A stretch of DNA of 64,000 bases, taken from positions 6,808,708 through 6,872,707 of the forward strand of contig CM033391.1 in NCBI GenBank assembly GCA_019426215.1, written 5' to 3'. Position 1 is the stretch's first letter. Every line of letters starts with the position of its first letter. The notes under the pieces are model-generated. The model was given only the letters and a program-made list of their open reading frames with translations. It had not been told where the DNA came from and ran no database searches. The stretch comes from Buddleja alternifolia. Lineage: Eukaryota; Streptophyta; Magnoliopsida; Lamiales; Scrophulariaceae. The position numbers and the translations under genes are program-made. Shown one piece after another: positions 45,326 to 56,939 of the stretch.

Positions 45326-48300
45326 ATCCCCCACAAGATTTAAAATTTCTGAAATTTAATAAATCTAGTAAAATGGTGGCAACTTTATATCATGCAATCG
45401 GTATAGGTGCCTTCCGGGCTTGAACCTATACTTAGTGATAGTAATCTCCATTTGAGGGAGCCATAATGGACTAGGCCTGGAATTAGGTCCCTTGACCAAA
45501 CTTCAATTACCACACACACGATATAGACTTTAGGACATGGTTATAGCGGGTTAGCGCGTTAACGGCCATGCGCTCTGATCTTGATTCTCGTGAGGTCTCT
45601 AGGGTCAGCCCAAACCCATAGCCCCGGCCATCAGGGCGACTCTCACTTAGGTGAAACCTCCCAAGGGTACGTGTGACCTCTACCCCGCGGATTTCCCGCC
45701 TTGGTCTCATTAAGGGTCAAAAGCCCATCCTAACATCACACTTTTTACAGCACTTCACCTTAGGGATTGGGAAGGAGGCATCTCGATGTATACTCTCCTC
45801 AAAATAGTGCTTATGAATCACGCATTACAGGTTGTTCCTACCCATTGAACCTTCTTCATGGGGTCTCCAATCACAAAGGTTGGGTTACTCCCGGAGGTGA
45901 TTCCCTTATGGACTTAGCCCATCCCCATCGATGATAAAGGATCTAGCCTCTGCGCTAGTCCCTCGAGGCAAATTCCATCTCATGGATTAAAATATAATAT
46001 GCCTCTTATTTTCATTTCTCAATACATCACATAAACATGCATGTTATAAACAACTCCACAAATAGAATTATTATTTTTAATTGAATTTATATATGATAAT
46101 TTTTCTCATCGAAAAAGTCATAAAATCTCTATTCTTGAATATTATAAATATTTTCTTTTCATTTTCTGCATATTAATCCAAGACATAATGAATTTATTTT
46201 CAAACAGTTTCAAATCTCATAACATCTTGGCTTCACTTTTTAACTTCCACATTTCATAAACAATTTCATAGTTTATCAGCAAGTCATTAGAAAATAAATT
46301 TTAATATTTTAATAAGACCCGTTTCATATTAAATTAAATTATAGCAATATAAAAGATAACTTTTCGTTCAATCCACGATCAAACTTAATCTCATAAAGTA
46401 TTTTGGAATAAAATCAGCCCCATACTTCTAATGTATCATGAAATAAAACTTTAAGATTTTCTCTCCATTTTCTTTGAAAATATATATCGTGCACTTAATA
46501 AAACTTGCGAATACAACTTATCGCAAAATTTTCATATTAAATAAAATCAATATAAACCCCCACATTTCACAATCTTGTCATAGTTAAACTGCATGTAACT
46601 AAGAAAAGATATTAATATTCCATGAGACACATTTCAAATAAAATTAAATTATATCACTATGTAAAAGATATTTTCATTTTAACATAATTATCCATTTCTA
46701 TTTAAACAATGTCAACCCCCACATTTTATCATGCATAATTGAACTTATAGATATATATCTCTTAATCATATCACATGGGGCATATGAATCTGACCCCACA
46801 CGTAGAATTTTAACTATCTATTTGCCACATGTTATTTTGAAATAAACCATAATTCAAATATCACATCCATAATTATATATCAAGTATAATTTCACTTTTA
46901 AATTTACATTACTCCTATTAGGCACATATAAAGTCCTATAAGGCATACATTAAGTACACTTTCTAACTGATGTTGTGTATAGGCCTTAAGGAAAATTGAA
47001 AACAAATTTAAGACAATACATTCTTTTCTTTATGTTTATGAATATGATAATTCCTATGGAATTTTGAAATTTTAACTTTAAATATACTCTACTACACATA
47101 TTGATAAATACCTTGCATATATAACAGATGCAATATATCACTAGTCCTTGCACTAGAAAAAGGAAGTCTAACCTTGTACTTAATTGGCCTTTAGACAAAT
47201 GACTCATTAACTTCTTTAATTTTATGCATAATAGTGAAAACAACTTTTACAATTTACATTAGCTAATTGAACCGTTGGTGACTTTTAGTGCTATGCAATT
47301 AAACATTTGTAACTCTCTAATAAAATCATATATTCATACTTGAAATTTAATAACATGTCCATTACCTTCTCAAACACTTATTGGTGTAACCTCCAAACGA
47401 TAATATCAATGCAATGAATTATCAATATTTACCATTATATATAGCTAATTCATAACATCTTAAGTCTAGCCGTTAGAAACGGTAAAATTATTTAGTTTAG
47501 CACTTTGTAAAATATAATCAGATGTCCACCCCTAGAAACTCAAGTGACCTTTTGCCTTCTTAAAGACATTTAGTATAACCTTATGTAACCACCAACCCAA
47601 TGATAGCAAATAAATTCATTAATTCATGACTTGCACAAACTAGCCGTTGGACATATTAGTTTCACAACTTGCAAACTAAGCGGATGTTTCTTTTTTTTTT
47701 TTATTAATTATATGTGTGCAAAATAACAATACACAAATGCAAAACGTTAATCTACATTAATGAATTCAATTACCTTACATATAATACTTAGGTTTTAATA
47801 TGTGATTAACTCTTGATAAAACATAACGGGCTTTATGAGAAATCTTTTTGTACAATAGCATAATCTCCTAATTACCGTTGGCCTAGGAAAATAGAGGACT
47901 CTAAAAACACATGGTCTCGTGCAATAGCCTAATTTAATAATTTCTAGCATTTCACATAACATATATAATCATAAATATAATCATGACTAGTAATCAAATA
48001 AACAATTTCATTTACAATGATAAAATTCGCACACTAAATGGAATATTGGTTTCTTATTAAACTACATTATTATTTATTTTATAAACTTACCCATATATAC
48101 ATAACACTTAACTTGCTAAACCTCCTGAATGTTTCAAGAAACATGTATATATATAGCTTATAAAGCATCCTCAAACTAGCACCTCATGAAACAAATAACA
48201 AATTGTTACATCTTAATGGATAATTATCACATGCTCATGTCCGTTGGACCAAAACCTTAAAATTGCTCATATGCACCAGCAAGAATTTATGCATGCATTC

Positions 48301-48655
48301 ACTAATTACATTAAGCATATGGGACTTAGTCAGAAATATAGTTCATTTTGATCATATACGAATAGAATTATGCAATGTACGTACCTTTGTTTTTTTTTTT
48401 TTTAATTTCTGTAAGAAATTTCATAGTATCATTTGGAGAAAGCCATACCATTTTCTGGAGTTGAATAGCTCGATCATAACACAAATCAACAAGTAGCCGA
48501 ACAATTTTGATTAATCAGGGTACATGTTATATCCCAATGAATTCATCACTCGATTAATGGAATTCACATGCAAACAACCAAAAATGGAGACATATTAAAT
48601 CATAAATCTCAATATTGTTCTTGCTTAAACACAAATCACGATCATGGCTTTAGAT

Positions 48656-49336
48656 TGTTGTAAATATTGTGATTTGTGTTTAAACCAATACAAATAACTC
48701 AAATCATTATAAATATATTATTTACAGATCATGATATGATAATTATAAATTATGGAATAATACATATTAAACAACATAAAACATAAAATAAGATACTGCA
48801 CCGATGGAGAGTCACGCCACATGACGCTATCCTAAAGCCATGATTGCCTCCCTACGTGCAGGTTCTGATGGCTGATCACGACTCCAAGATAAAACCCCAT
48901 TAGCTCACAGCGGTGTCTCATCCTATGTGCACGACCACAAGGAGACGAGGAACCAATCCCTTAGTCACGTTGCCAAAACACTCTTGTGGGGAGTATAAAA
49001 TAATATCACAATCTCTATGTAAAATACCTCACACTCTCAATGTGCCAACAAACAATTAAGACCATGGCCCCTTATATAGAGAACTAAAATTTGACCATTT
49101 CAAAGATATTAATGGACCACTAAAAACCATCATAAAATCACAATAAAACCAAATAATAATTAGGCCCACTAATGATAAAATAATGTGGTCAAATATCACA
49201 TAAATAAGATGATAATGAGGCCATAAGTCTAAAATAAATTATAAGTAAATAGGCACTCTAATTGTGAGATTTAAAAAATTATTATTTGTTGGAAATAAAA
49301 TGTAAATTGAAGAAATTTTAAAGCTTATTTCCAACA
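48656..49336 (-). repeat. LTR (5' LTR in element sense) of the LARD-like element
   Basis: 681 bp, nearly identical to 44646-45325. Confidence 0.92.
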
Positions 49337-49341
49337 TGTAG

Positions 49342-49941
49342 ATGGTAAGGTAGTATGGAAAACTTCAAGTAACAGGGTTTTTTCAACATCACCAGCAAGG
49401 GAGGTATTACATAAAAGGGAAACGTCAAAGAGTTGGATAAGTCTTTTGCAGGGTAAGGGTAAGATACCGAAACATACGTTCATTTTGTGGTTAACTATCC
49501 GACAGCGATTACCTACTCGAGATAAACCTTGGATTGGCCATATATAATAACATCTGCCTCTTGTGTGATAGTAATAATATTGAAACTCATGATCATCTCT
49601 TTTTTGGTTGCGAGTTCTCGAGGGAGTGTGTAAGGATTCTCTACAGAGAGGTCCGATTTTCTTGGCCGAGAATGGATTGTGCTGCGGGTGTAAATAGAGC
49701 GGCGAGACGATGGAGAGGGAACCACATGGTTAAAATGTCGTACCGATCGAATATTACTAGCCGCATTGGTTTACTTAATTTGGATAGAGCGTACTCTCGG
49801 TTGTTCTTAGGTAAGTCGGAGACACCGAGCAACGTTTCACAATCAGCATTGAGGATTCTCAAGGATCGGATTATCACCCTCAACTTACAAAATAATTTAC
49901 AAGGAATTGTGATAAGAAAATTATGGCAAATAGCTTGGTAG
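49342..49941 (+). pseudogene. LINE zf-RVT remnant
   Basis: A zinc-binding reverse-transcriptase domain remnant: DGKVVWKTSSNRVFSTSPA, KIPKHTFILWLTIRQRLPT, then after a frame change CLLCDSNNIETHDHLFFGC with the Cys/His pattern, ending in VIRKLWQIAW. It has at least one frameshift (near 49530) and no upstream RT. It continues the stub at 44600-44645, interrupted by the LARD-like element. Confidence 0.85.
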
Positions 49942-52555
49942 GTTTTTAATTGTATATCTGTTGGCCAGCTTTCTTAGTTTGGTTTAGATTGGGTTGTTCC
50001 TTTGAGATGGTAGATAGTTGTGCATGTTGTCAAGAACTTGATATTGTGTATAAACATCCGATAGTATAATTTGTTATTGTAATAATGGTTATGAATGGAA
50101 TATAATGACCTAAGTATAGTTTTGTGGCCTATATTACTCGAGTGATTAGGTCCTTAGGGGTGTCTCAACACCCAATGCCATTTGGTACGGGAGTCATTGA
50201 CTGAAATAGGTACACGAGCAATATAAAAAGTCTAAGAAAATGATACATTGCACGGTTATAGGGCTCTAACCATTAGACTATTAGGAACAATATCAAATTA
50301 TTCAAGATGGTGTGATCGGATTTCAAGTCTTGGCTCTAGCATCCATAGTCTATCTTGGTTGTGGCAAGGTAGTACCTTGTGCATTTTTTTTATTATTATA
50401 AAAACTGTCCTTTCCAAAAAAAGAAAATAAGTTGACTATAATAACCACATCAATATAGCATACATAATTCTTATCAATTTTTTTCTTCTAAATAACTTTA
50501 GTTTTAATTTGAAATTGCAAAATTTTGCCAAAATAGTACCAAACAAAATTGCTTCTTTCTTCAAAGCATCTTTTCTTTATTTTCTTCTTATTGATAATGC
50601 ATTTTGCACACAAAATGAGGTCATCAACCTTAAGAACACATAATTTTTGTATTAGAGCAATAAAAGTAATCATCTTATCATTAATTTTTCGAACCCATAT
50701 ATAATTTTACACAGCTAGTGAAAGGTAAAGGTATCTTGCTCGTTCTTCCCAACGCAGCGGAGCAAATAATAAAAATATAAACACGCAGCACGAAAAGCAG
50801 GCTAAACGGTACCATCGAATTATAAAACATTCCTAGGGGGTTCTCAAGCATTATATCTCAGTAGGTTTATTTCGTAATAAATTTATAACCAAGGTTGAAA
50901 TAGACTAGCTGATGAACGAAAATAGATGGTGGACTTCAGCTGCAAATAATCCAGGTCTTTTCTCGGCAAAATTGTCGCCTCTTGTGCTCTTGATGATCTC
51001 CGGATAAATCATAGTGCTCCAAACGTCGCATCTCCAAGCATAGTATCCACATCTTGAATAGCAGATTCCCTTACTTTGATTTTAGTGCTAGCTTAATCAA
51101 ACTAATTTTGGCTTATGGGGAAATTGGTAAGAGAAATTTTTTTTAAGGCTCCAATGCAAAGAGAGAAGAGAAAATGAAGGGAAAACAAAGTCAAAATCTG
51201 TCATGCAGCAAGGATGGGGCGTCCTGCACGCCTAATACTAATATAGACGGCGCACAACTCCATGTTTTTCTGTTAGGGTTCCTCTTTCTTCTTTTCTTAA
51301 TCCGAGTTCAATTAATTCCTATACAAGTAATTAATTAATTTGGATTTTCTTATTATTTGATTATTCCAGCAAGGTTTAATCAAATAATTAGGACTTAGCA
51401 AATAGTTAATTTATCTACCTAAGAGAATTAATTTATTAGTTCTTATCTAATTTATTAAATCCATATAGGATATTTGATTAATTAGAACCATCCTAATGTT
51501 TTTCTCCATGAAATTAATTAAACTGATTAATAAATTCCACTAAAGAATTAATTTAATCCACCAAGGATTAATTTTCATAAGTGAGAATCATACTTAAGTA
51601 CTGTGTGACTTTTTAGGTTCACTAGTAAGTTAGCAACGAGACCCTTTCCACAGGCTTAGTTATTTATTACTTAAATAATTAATCAAGGTCTTGGATTTAT
51701 CACCAATGTCAAATCAAGACTCTCATCGATCGTGATTCGATGGCTGCCAACATCGTCACAAAACTTAGATGCTAATAATTGTATGGTGGACCTATCCTGA
51801 TTACAACATTCACGTGAGCCGACTCCTTCCATCATTTTTTCGATTTAAGTCTAGAATTTGGGTCTAGTCGAAACTCTATTAACTTAGATAACTATGATTG
51901 TGTTGTGACAATAGTGACCTTCTTTATCTAAGCTAGGATCACCAACTCTTCTTAATGACCTCGATACTCTGGCTAGAGATTTTTCACGAGTCATTTATGT
52001 TTAACAACAACGTAGGAAATATCACACTAACTTACTGTGAATGGATCCATGTTGATGTCATCTACTTCGTCATGCAACAAGACTACACTCAACGTTATTC
52101 TGTCACGTGATTCTACTAGAATCTGGAATAAGTCAAAGTGCAGTGTGATGCACACATTGCATCCATGGCATCTCAAGTCATGAGAATTAATCTCACTCTA
52201 CATAACCCTTAGGATTCCAAGTTCGACATGAAACCAACATGGATTTCTACAAGGTGTTCAGCTGTGTACCTCCAAGTACAGACCCTCTATGTATACACTG
52301 ATCCTCGATCAATGTCCATGAAACAAGGCACTCTCTCTACAAGAATGTTTGCATGAGTAAGCCTTGACAAGACTGTGATTAATTCCCCTTTTCTCATGTC
52401 TCTACGACTTGAAACTAAGTTCAAAATCACAGCTTAGGAGAACGTTCCATAATTGCGCGACCGCTCCCACAGCCATGCAATGATTCTAGGGACTCTATCA
52501 AATACGACGTAGAATTATAGATAGAGATAAATGCCAAGTATAATTGATATGTAAA
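49942..52555. other. Gene-free region, probable decayed retroelement
   Basis: From about 50740 (CCCAACGCAGCGGAGCAAAT) to about 52500 the sequence is less AT-rich and has the texture of an antisense non-coding LTR retrotransposon, but no LTR pair, TG...CA ends or coding frame could be fixed. Bases 50260-50440 have weak SINE-like features. I see no host gene. Confidence 0.4.
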
Positions 52556-52840
52556 AAAAATTTGTTTAATTGATTAATTGATCTTTTTTATCAAATTTTT
52601 TTTCTTTTAAACCTTTCAAATTGATAAATCGTATAATACGGATTTTATTTTTAATATTAAATATTTTAAGTATTTTTATATAATTTATTTTTTATTTTAA
52701 TATGGTAAATATCTAAAAATATTTTTTTAAATTTTTTTTAAAAACATTAAAAAAATCTAAAACTTTAAGATTAAAATCAATTAGTATTAAAATCAATTAG
52801 TATCAATTAACAATATAAAAGTTCTAAATAAATAACTTTC
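52556..52840. mobile_element. TIR element family A, partial copy cut by the Sirevirus
   Basis: The sequence from TTTTAAACCTTTCAAATTG onward parallels the interior of the SMC1-intron copy (TTTTCAAATGGATAAATTGT...) and of the inverted 43689 copy. It stops abruptly at 52840 where the LTR at 52841 begins. A 16-bp block ATTAAAATCAATTAGT is duplicated at about 52770-52802. Confidence 0.65.
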
Positions 52841-54616
52841 TGTTAGGAATTTCATGTTAGATGTTTTGATGATGACAAATAGGACTTCATGTTAGACCTC
52901 AAGAAATGTAAAGTATAAAAGCTTTCATAGAACAAATATGTAAGCGCCTGAAAGCTCGTGTTTTTTCACTAGACTTGTATTTTTATAGAGTTTAGACTAA
53001 GAATGTGATACTAAATCACTAGAAGAATTCTGCGTGAGTCTACCAAGTGATGAAGTTGAAGATCAAGCGTCTGAAGAAACAGTAAAGATAAAGATTAGTC
53101 TCAAGCGTCCTTCAAACGCTAAACGACTATCCCGGGTTACGAACTCAGCGCTCAAGATTTGTTATGGACCTTAGACCAAGTACTTAACACTAAGTCAATG
53201 ATAGAATTCTGAGTGAGTCTATCAAAGATAAAGTGAAAGGACAAGCGTCTAAAAGATCGGGCAAAGATTGTGACCTCTTCAAGCGTCTGATTAACAAAGA
53301 AGACTACTTTCAAGAAGCCTAAAACGCCTAGTTCTCTAAGCGTAACCTGAAGATTCAAACCCAAGTTATCAAAGATGCATGAATCAACGGAAATTATTCC
53401 CAAACGGAAATAAAACAAGATGCATCAAAAGTCGGATAAGTGCTATTAAAATATAAGCACAACAAATTATGGGCAAACCATATCTTTGACCTAGACTGTC
53501 AGATTTATGAAACCAAGACCATGCCTAACCAATTAAATATACCCAAAGTTAGGATTGTCAGAATTCATGGAATGTTTAGGGAAACGAGACTCCAACCGTG
53601 TCCAACGGACAAAATCTCATAACAATCTATAAATAACCTTTTCAGCAAAAGGGACAATAAGGGGATTGATATAGAAAAGCATCTGGACGTAAAAATAAAA
53701 AAGAAGAGGGTCCAAAACGTTGCTGAATTGTTTTAAAAAGAGCTTATACACTCCAGAGCAGAAATCTTTTTAAGCTTTCTCAAATACATTCCTAGACAGT
53801 CACCCATATCTCAAATCTCTTTTTAAAGAACCTACACTACCATTGAGATATCTCCAAGTTGTTTGAACTTTCCAAAAACAAACAAACCCGTGACCAAAAC
53901 CATCAACACCTTTCATCTGAGTGAGAAAACTGGTTGACTTACAAGCAATATTTTTGTGTAAAAGAAGCTTGTTGAAGTTGATCTCTATTGGAGCTGAAAT
54001 CTGTGTGACCAAGGAGTTCCGAGATCAAGGGTAACTTGCACCATTTCTGAGTGAAAGAAGCAAGGGGATAGAAGGTCTTTAGTGGAGCTGAAATTTGTGT
54101 GACCAAGGAGTTTCGAGATCATATCCAATCTCCCTCTATCTTGTAGAAGTCTCTGTGTGACTCTTCGATAATCATCATAGTGGAAAACCTCCCTGATAAA
54201 AGGAGAAGAAGGACGTAGCTGGGATTACATCACCCAGTGAACCTTACAAATATCTTGTGTCATTTACCTCTTTAAGCATTCATTGTTTTACTGCTTTACT
54301 ATTCATATTGCATACATTCTGATAAAGTTTTAAAACAACTAAGCGACTACTTTCGATTAACAAACTGAACGCTAAGCTATAAAATGCTTCCGCTGTGCTA
54401 ACCCTAATTTAGTGACTAAACTCTACCCTACTTTGGTAAGCGTTGAAATCACCGAGTCTAAGTTAACGTTTCTCAAGCGCCACATCCAGCGCTTAAAGCT
54501 TTCCGAGCGTTCAAATACCTCAAAGTGATACGAATTTTTAGAAGTCGAAAAAGACTTCAGGGTCTATTCAACCCCCCCCCCTTCTAGACCCTTTCGTATA
54601 CCACTTGGGACCAACA
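52841..54616 (+). repeat. 5' LTR of the Sirevirus-type element
   Basis: 1,776 bp, begins TGTTAGGAATTTCATG followed by TTTTGATGATGACAAA, a common Sirevirus LTR start, and ends GGGACCAACA two bases before the primer site. A TATA box (CTATAAATA, about 53628) is present. A 38-bp block around GTGTGACCAAGGAGTT is repeated 94 bases apart (about 53990 and 54084). AAGCGT/AAGCGC words are scattered throughout. Confidence 0.85.
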
Positions 54617-54618
54617 AG

Positions 54619-54630
54619 TGGTATCAGAGC
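54619..54630 (+). other. Primer binding site (initiator tRNA-Met)
   Basis: TGGTATCAGAGC is complementary to the 3' end of plant initiator methionyl tRNA, the usual primer for copia reverse transcription, and lies two bases after the LTR end. Confidence 0.95.
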
Positions 54631-54722
54631 GGTTGAAGTTGAAACCTAAGCGTTTCCAAGCGTAACTGCTTGTTCAGATCCACTTTTTTATATAGTCGCT
54701 TTAAAATTACTTTAAATTCTTC

Positions 54723-56939
54723 ATGGCATTCTCTAAAGTTCCCAAGTTGACCGAGTCAAATTATGACTCTTGGAAGGTCAAAGCGTTTACTTATTTGTGT
54801 TCATGTGATGATGAAATGTGTGATATCATTTCAGATGGGCCAATCAAAATATACAAAGTTATCACCAGAGCGCCCGAAGCCACAGAAGAAACACCTGACG
54901 GTTATGTGGAGAAGCCCAAACAAGAATGGTCCACCGATGAGCGTCAACGAGCCAATCTAGACAACGTCGGTCGGAATGCATTATACACAGCCATTGGTGA
55001 CAATGACAACTTATTCAACAAAGTCAAATCATGCAATACAACTAAAGAAATTTGGGATAAGTTGGCTACTATTTGTGGTGGTTCAGCACAAATAAAGGAA
55101 AACAAATTATCAATTGCCAAAGAAAAATTCAACGGCTTCAAGATGCTACCTAATGAGACGCTAGAGCAATTAGACATGAGGTTTACAGCTCTTGTCACTG
55201 AACTAACATCTCTGGGTATGGAGCTACAAAATCGAGAAACAGTGGTCAAAATCTTTAGAAGTCTCCCAAGCAGATTCCTGATCAAAACAACTGCAATGAG
55301 AGAATCAAACAATCTGGACAGCCTAACTCCAGAAGATGCTTTTTCAGAACTCAAAACATTTGAGTTTGAGCTGAATTCGGCCAGTGATGCAGTAAGTAAT
55401 CCAGTGATCGAATTTGGAGCGCTAATGGCATCAATCAAAGGAAAATCTATCAAAGAAAAGGGCTCGGATATAAGTGAGGAAGAAGAACTGGCGCTTCTAA
55501 ACAGATTCAGGAAATTCCTGAAATATGAAAAGAAGGGAAACAGTCCTAAGCACCCAGGACAAAATTCACATCAAGCGTCTCCCCAAATACAACCACAACA
55601 TCAAGCGACTCACTATCCTGCGTCTCCCTCCCGATTGCTAATTCAATATCAAACTCCCTCTCAGCAAGATCTCTCAATGCCTGCAGCGTTAAACCAGCGA
55701 TCCACAAGATTAACAAACGAACAAAAGATGAAGACCAATCTCTGTTACAACTGCAGGAGACTAGGGCACTTCCAAGTTAATTGCCCATATCCAAATGTGT
55801 CTAAACCTACAAAGCAAGATCACACGGATAGAAATCAATTCAGGAGCAATCTAAGACAACAAGGCTTGCTAGCAGAATCAGAACCTCTCTATACTCCTGA
55901 AGAGGACTTGGAATCATCAGATGAAAGCAGCGATGATGAACCATCAAAGGATTCAGCATTCATTTGTCTCATGGCAAGAGATAATGAAGCATCTAACGAC
56001 TTACCATCTGAGGTAACCACTGATCCGCATCATCCTCTTTCTTATGATGAATTACTTGACAAAGTGAAAGAATATTATAATGATTGTCAAGAAGCCGCAA
56101 AAATATTTCAAAATCACCTTTACATCATCTCAGCACTCAAAAGCGACAAAGTGACGCTCAAAGCAGAATTGCAAATTCAGCAACAGTGCATTGAGAAAAA
56201 CCAAGCGCTTGAGAGTGAAATTATTCAATTAAAAGGTGATATTGATATAATAGTCAAGAGAGAAGCTGAATTGATCGCTAAACTTGCTAAATCAGAGCAG
56301 CTTATCTCATCATTATCAAAAGCTTCTAGAACGCTAGATAATGTGACTAAAATAACCAGAGCATTTGGTGAAAAGACCGGTTTAGGTTGTGATAAATCTG
56401 GTCACAAAATCAAAGCGTCTGCGGTTATATCAACCAACAAAGGAAAAGGTGTAACCTTTGTTGGAGAAAGCTCAAACAGACAAACGCTGAATGAGACTCA
56501 GAATATTGGTATTAGACCAAATGAAAAACCTAACACTGGCTTAGTCAAAAGAAAGACCAAAGTAAATGATTTACAAAAGAAAGTATATCCAAGCGCTCGA
56601 AGGGTTAAGGAAAAACCCTCTACAAGTAAATCAAACGCTAAGCGTCTAGCACCAAAAGTGCATCCTAAGCCAATGTCAAGAAAATATCAATGTCAATATC
56701 CGCAAAGATCTAGATCATATTATCGACACTATGATAACCATGATTATGACTGTAATTATTGCTATTATCAAGGATATTACCATACACCTAAAGAGCACAC
56801 ACAACACAAACCGAAACCCAAAAAGGCCAATCTTCCCAAAATGAAGACAAGGCAAATGTGGGTTCCGAAGATTCTAATTCAGACTAACGTTACTAACAAA
56901 GAAGGACCCAAAACAAAATGGGTACCTAAAAAGAACTAG
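54723..56939 (+). CDS. gag: Sirevirus-type gag polyprotein
   Basis: Gag forms the cytoplasmic virus-like particle that packages element RNA. The 738-residue ORF is uninterrupted. The N-terminal third matches copia gag (residues 1-230; LTESNYDSWKVKAFTYL, TTKEIWDKLATICGG). A CCHC zinc knuckle CYNCRRLGHFQVNC is near residue 341. An acidic stretch (EEDLESSDESSDDEPS) follows at about 395. A coiled-coil segment lies at about residues 455-545, and a basic, tyrosine-rich tail ends in WVPKKN. Sirevirus gag proteins are known for such an extended coiled-coil region, reported to contact dynein-light-chain-8-like proteins. It ends at TAG 56937-56939, 13 bases before the pol ATG in another frame. It looks intact. 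Confidence 0.9.
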   Translation: MAFSKVPKLTESNYDSWKVKAFTYLCSCDDEMCDIISDGPIKIYKVITRAPEATEETPDGYVEKPKQEWSTDERQRANLDNVGRNALYTAIGDNDNLFNKVKSCNTTKEIWDKLATICGGSAQIKENKLSIAKEKFNGFKMLPNETLEQLDMRFTALVTELTSLGMELQNRETVVKIFRSLPSRFLIKTTAMRESNNLDSLTPEDAFSELKTFEFELNSASDAVSNPVIEFGALMASIKGKSIKEKGSDISEEEELALLNRFRKFLKYEKKGNSPKHPGQNSHQASPQIQPQHQATHYPASPSRLLIQYQTPSQQDLSMPAALNQRSTRLTNEQKMKTNLCYNCRRLGHFQVNCPYPNVSKPTKQDHTDRNQFRSNLRQQGLLAESEPLYTPEEDLESSDESSDDEPSKDSAFICLMARDNEASNDLPSEVTTDPHHPLSYDELLDKVKEYYNDCQEAAKIFQNHLYIISALKSDKVTLKAELQIQQQCIEKNQALESEIIQLKGDIDIIVKREAELIAKLAKSEQLISSLSKASRTLDNVTKITRAFGEKTGLGCDKSGHKIKASAVISTNKGKGVTFVGESSNRQTLNETQNIGIRPNEKPNTGLVKRKTKVNDLQKKVYPSARRVKEKPSTSKSNAKRLAPKVHPKPMSRKYQCQYPQRSRSYYRHYDNHDYDCNYCYYQGYYHTPKEHTQHKPKPKKANLPKMKTRQMWVPKILIQTNVTNKEGPKTKWVPKKN

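Larger units (their letters stand above)
44646..49336 (-). mobile_element. Complete non-coding LTR retrotransposon (LARD-like)
   Basis: Two LTRs of 680 and 681 bp (44646-45325 and 48656-49336), each TGTTG...CAACA, are flanked by a perfect 5-bp duplication TGTAG (44641-44645 and 49337-49341). By eye they differ by four substitutions and one single-base indel, so the insertion is young. On the minus strand a polypurine tract (CTTGTGGGGGAT) directly precedes the LTR at 45325, fixing the sense as minus; TGTTGGAAATAAG is a copia-type LTR start. The 3.33-kb interior has no gag or pol reading frame on either strand, so it must be mobilised in trans. I do not recognise the primer binding site (ATCTAAAGCCATGATCG). 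Confidence 0.92.

Noticed and set aside
45507..45710. 67-codon minus-strand frame inside the LARD-like element
   Set aside because: No gag, pol or other motif; short chance ORF in the GC-richer part of the interior.
50240..50440. Possible second SINE or tRNA relic (TAGTCTAATGGTTAGAG on the minus strand; T-rich tail on the plus strand)
   Set aside because: A-box-like and B-box-like words fall on opposite strands or at poor matches, and no target duplication was found.
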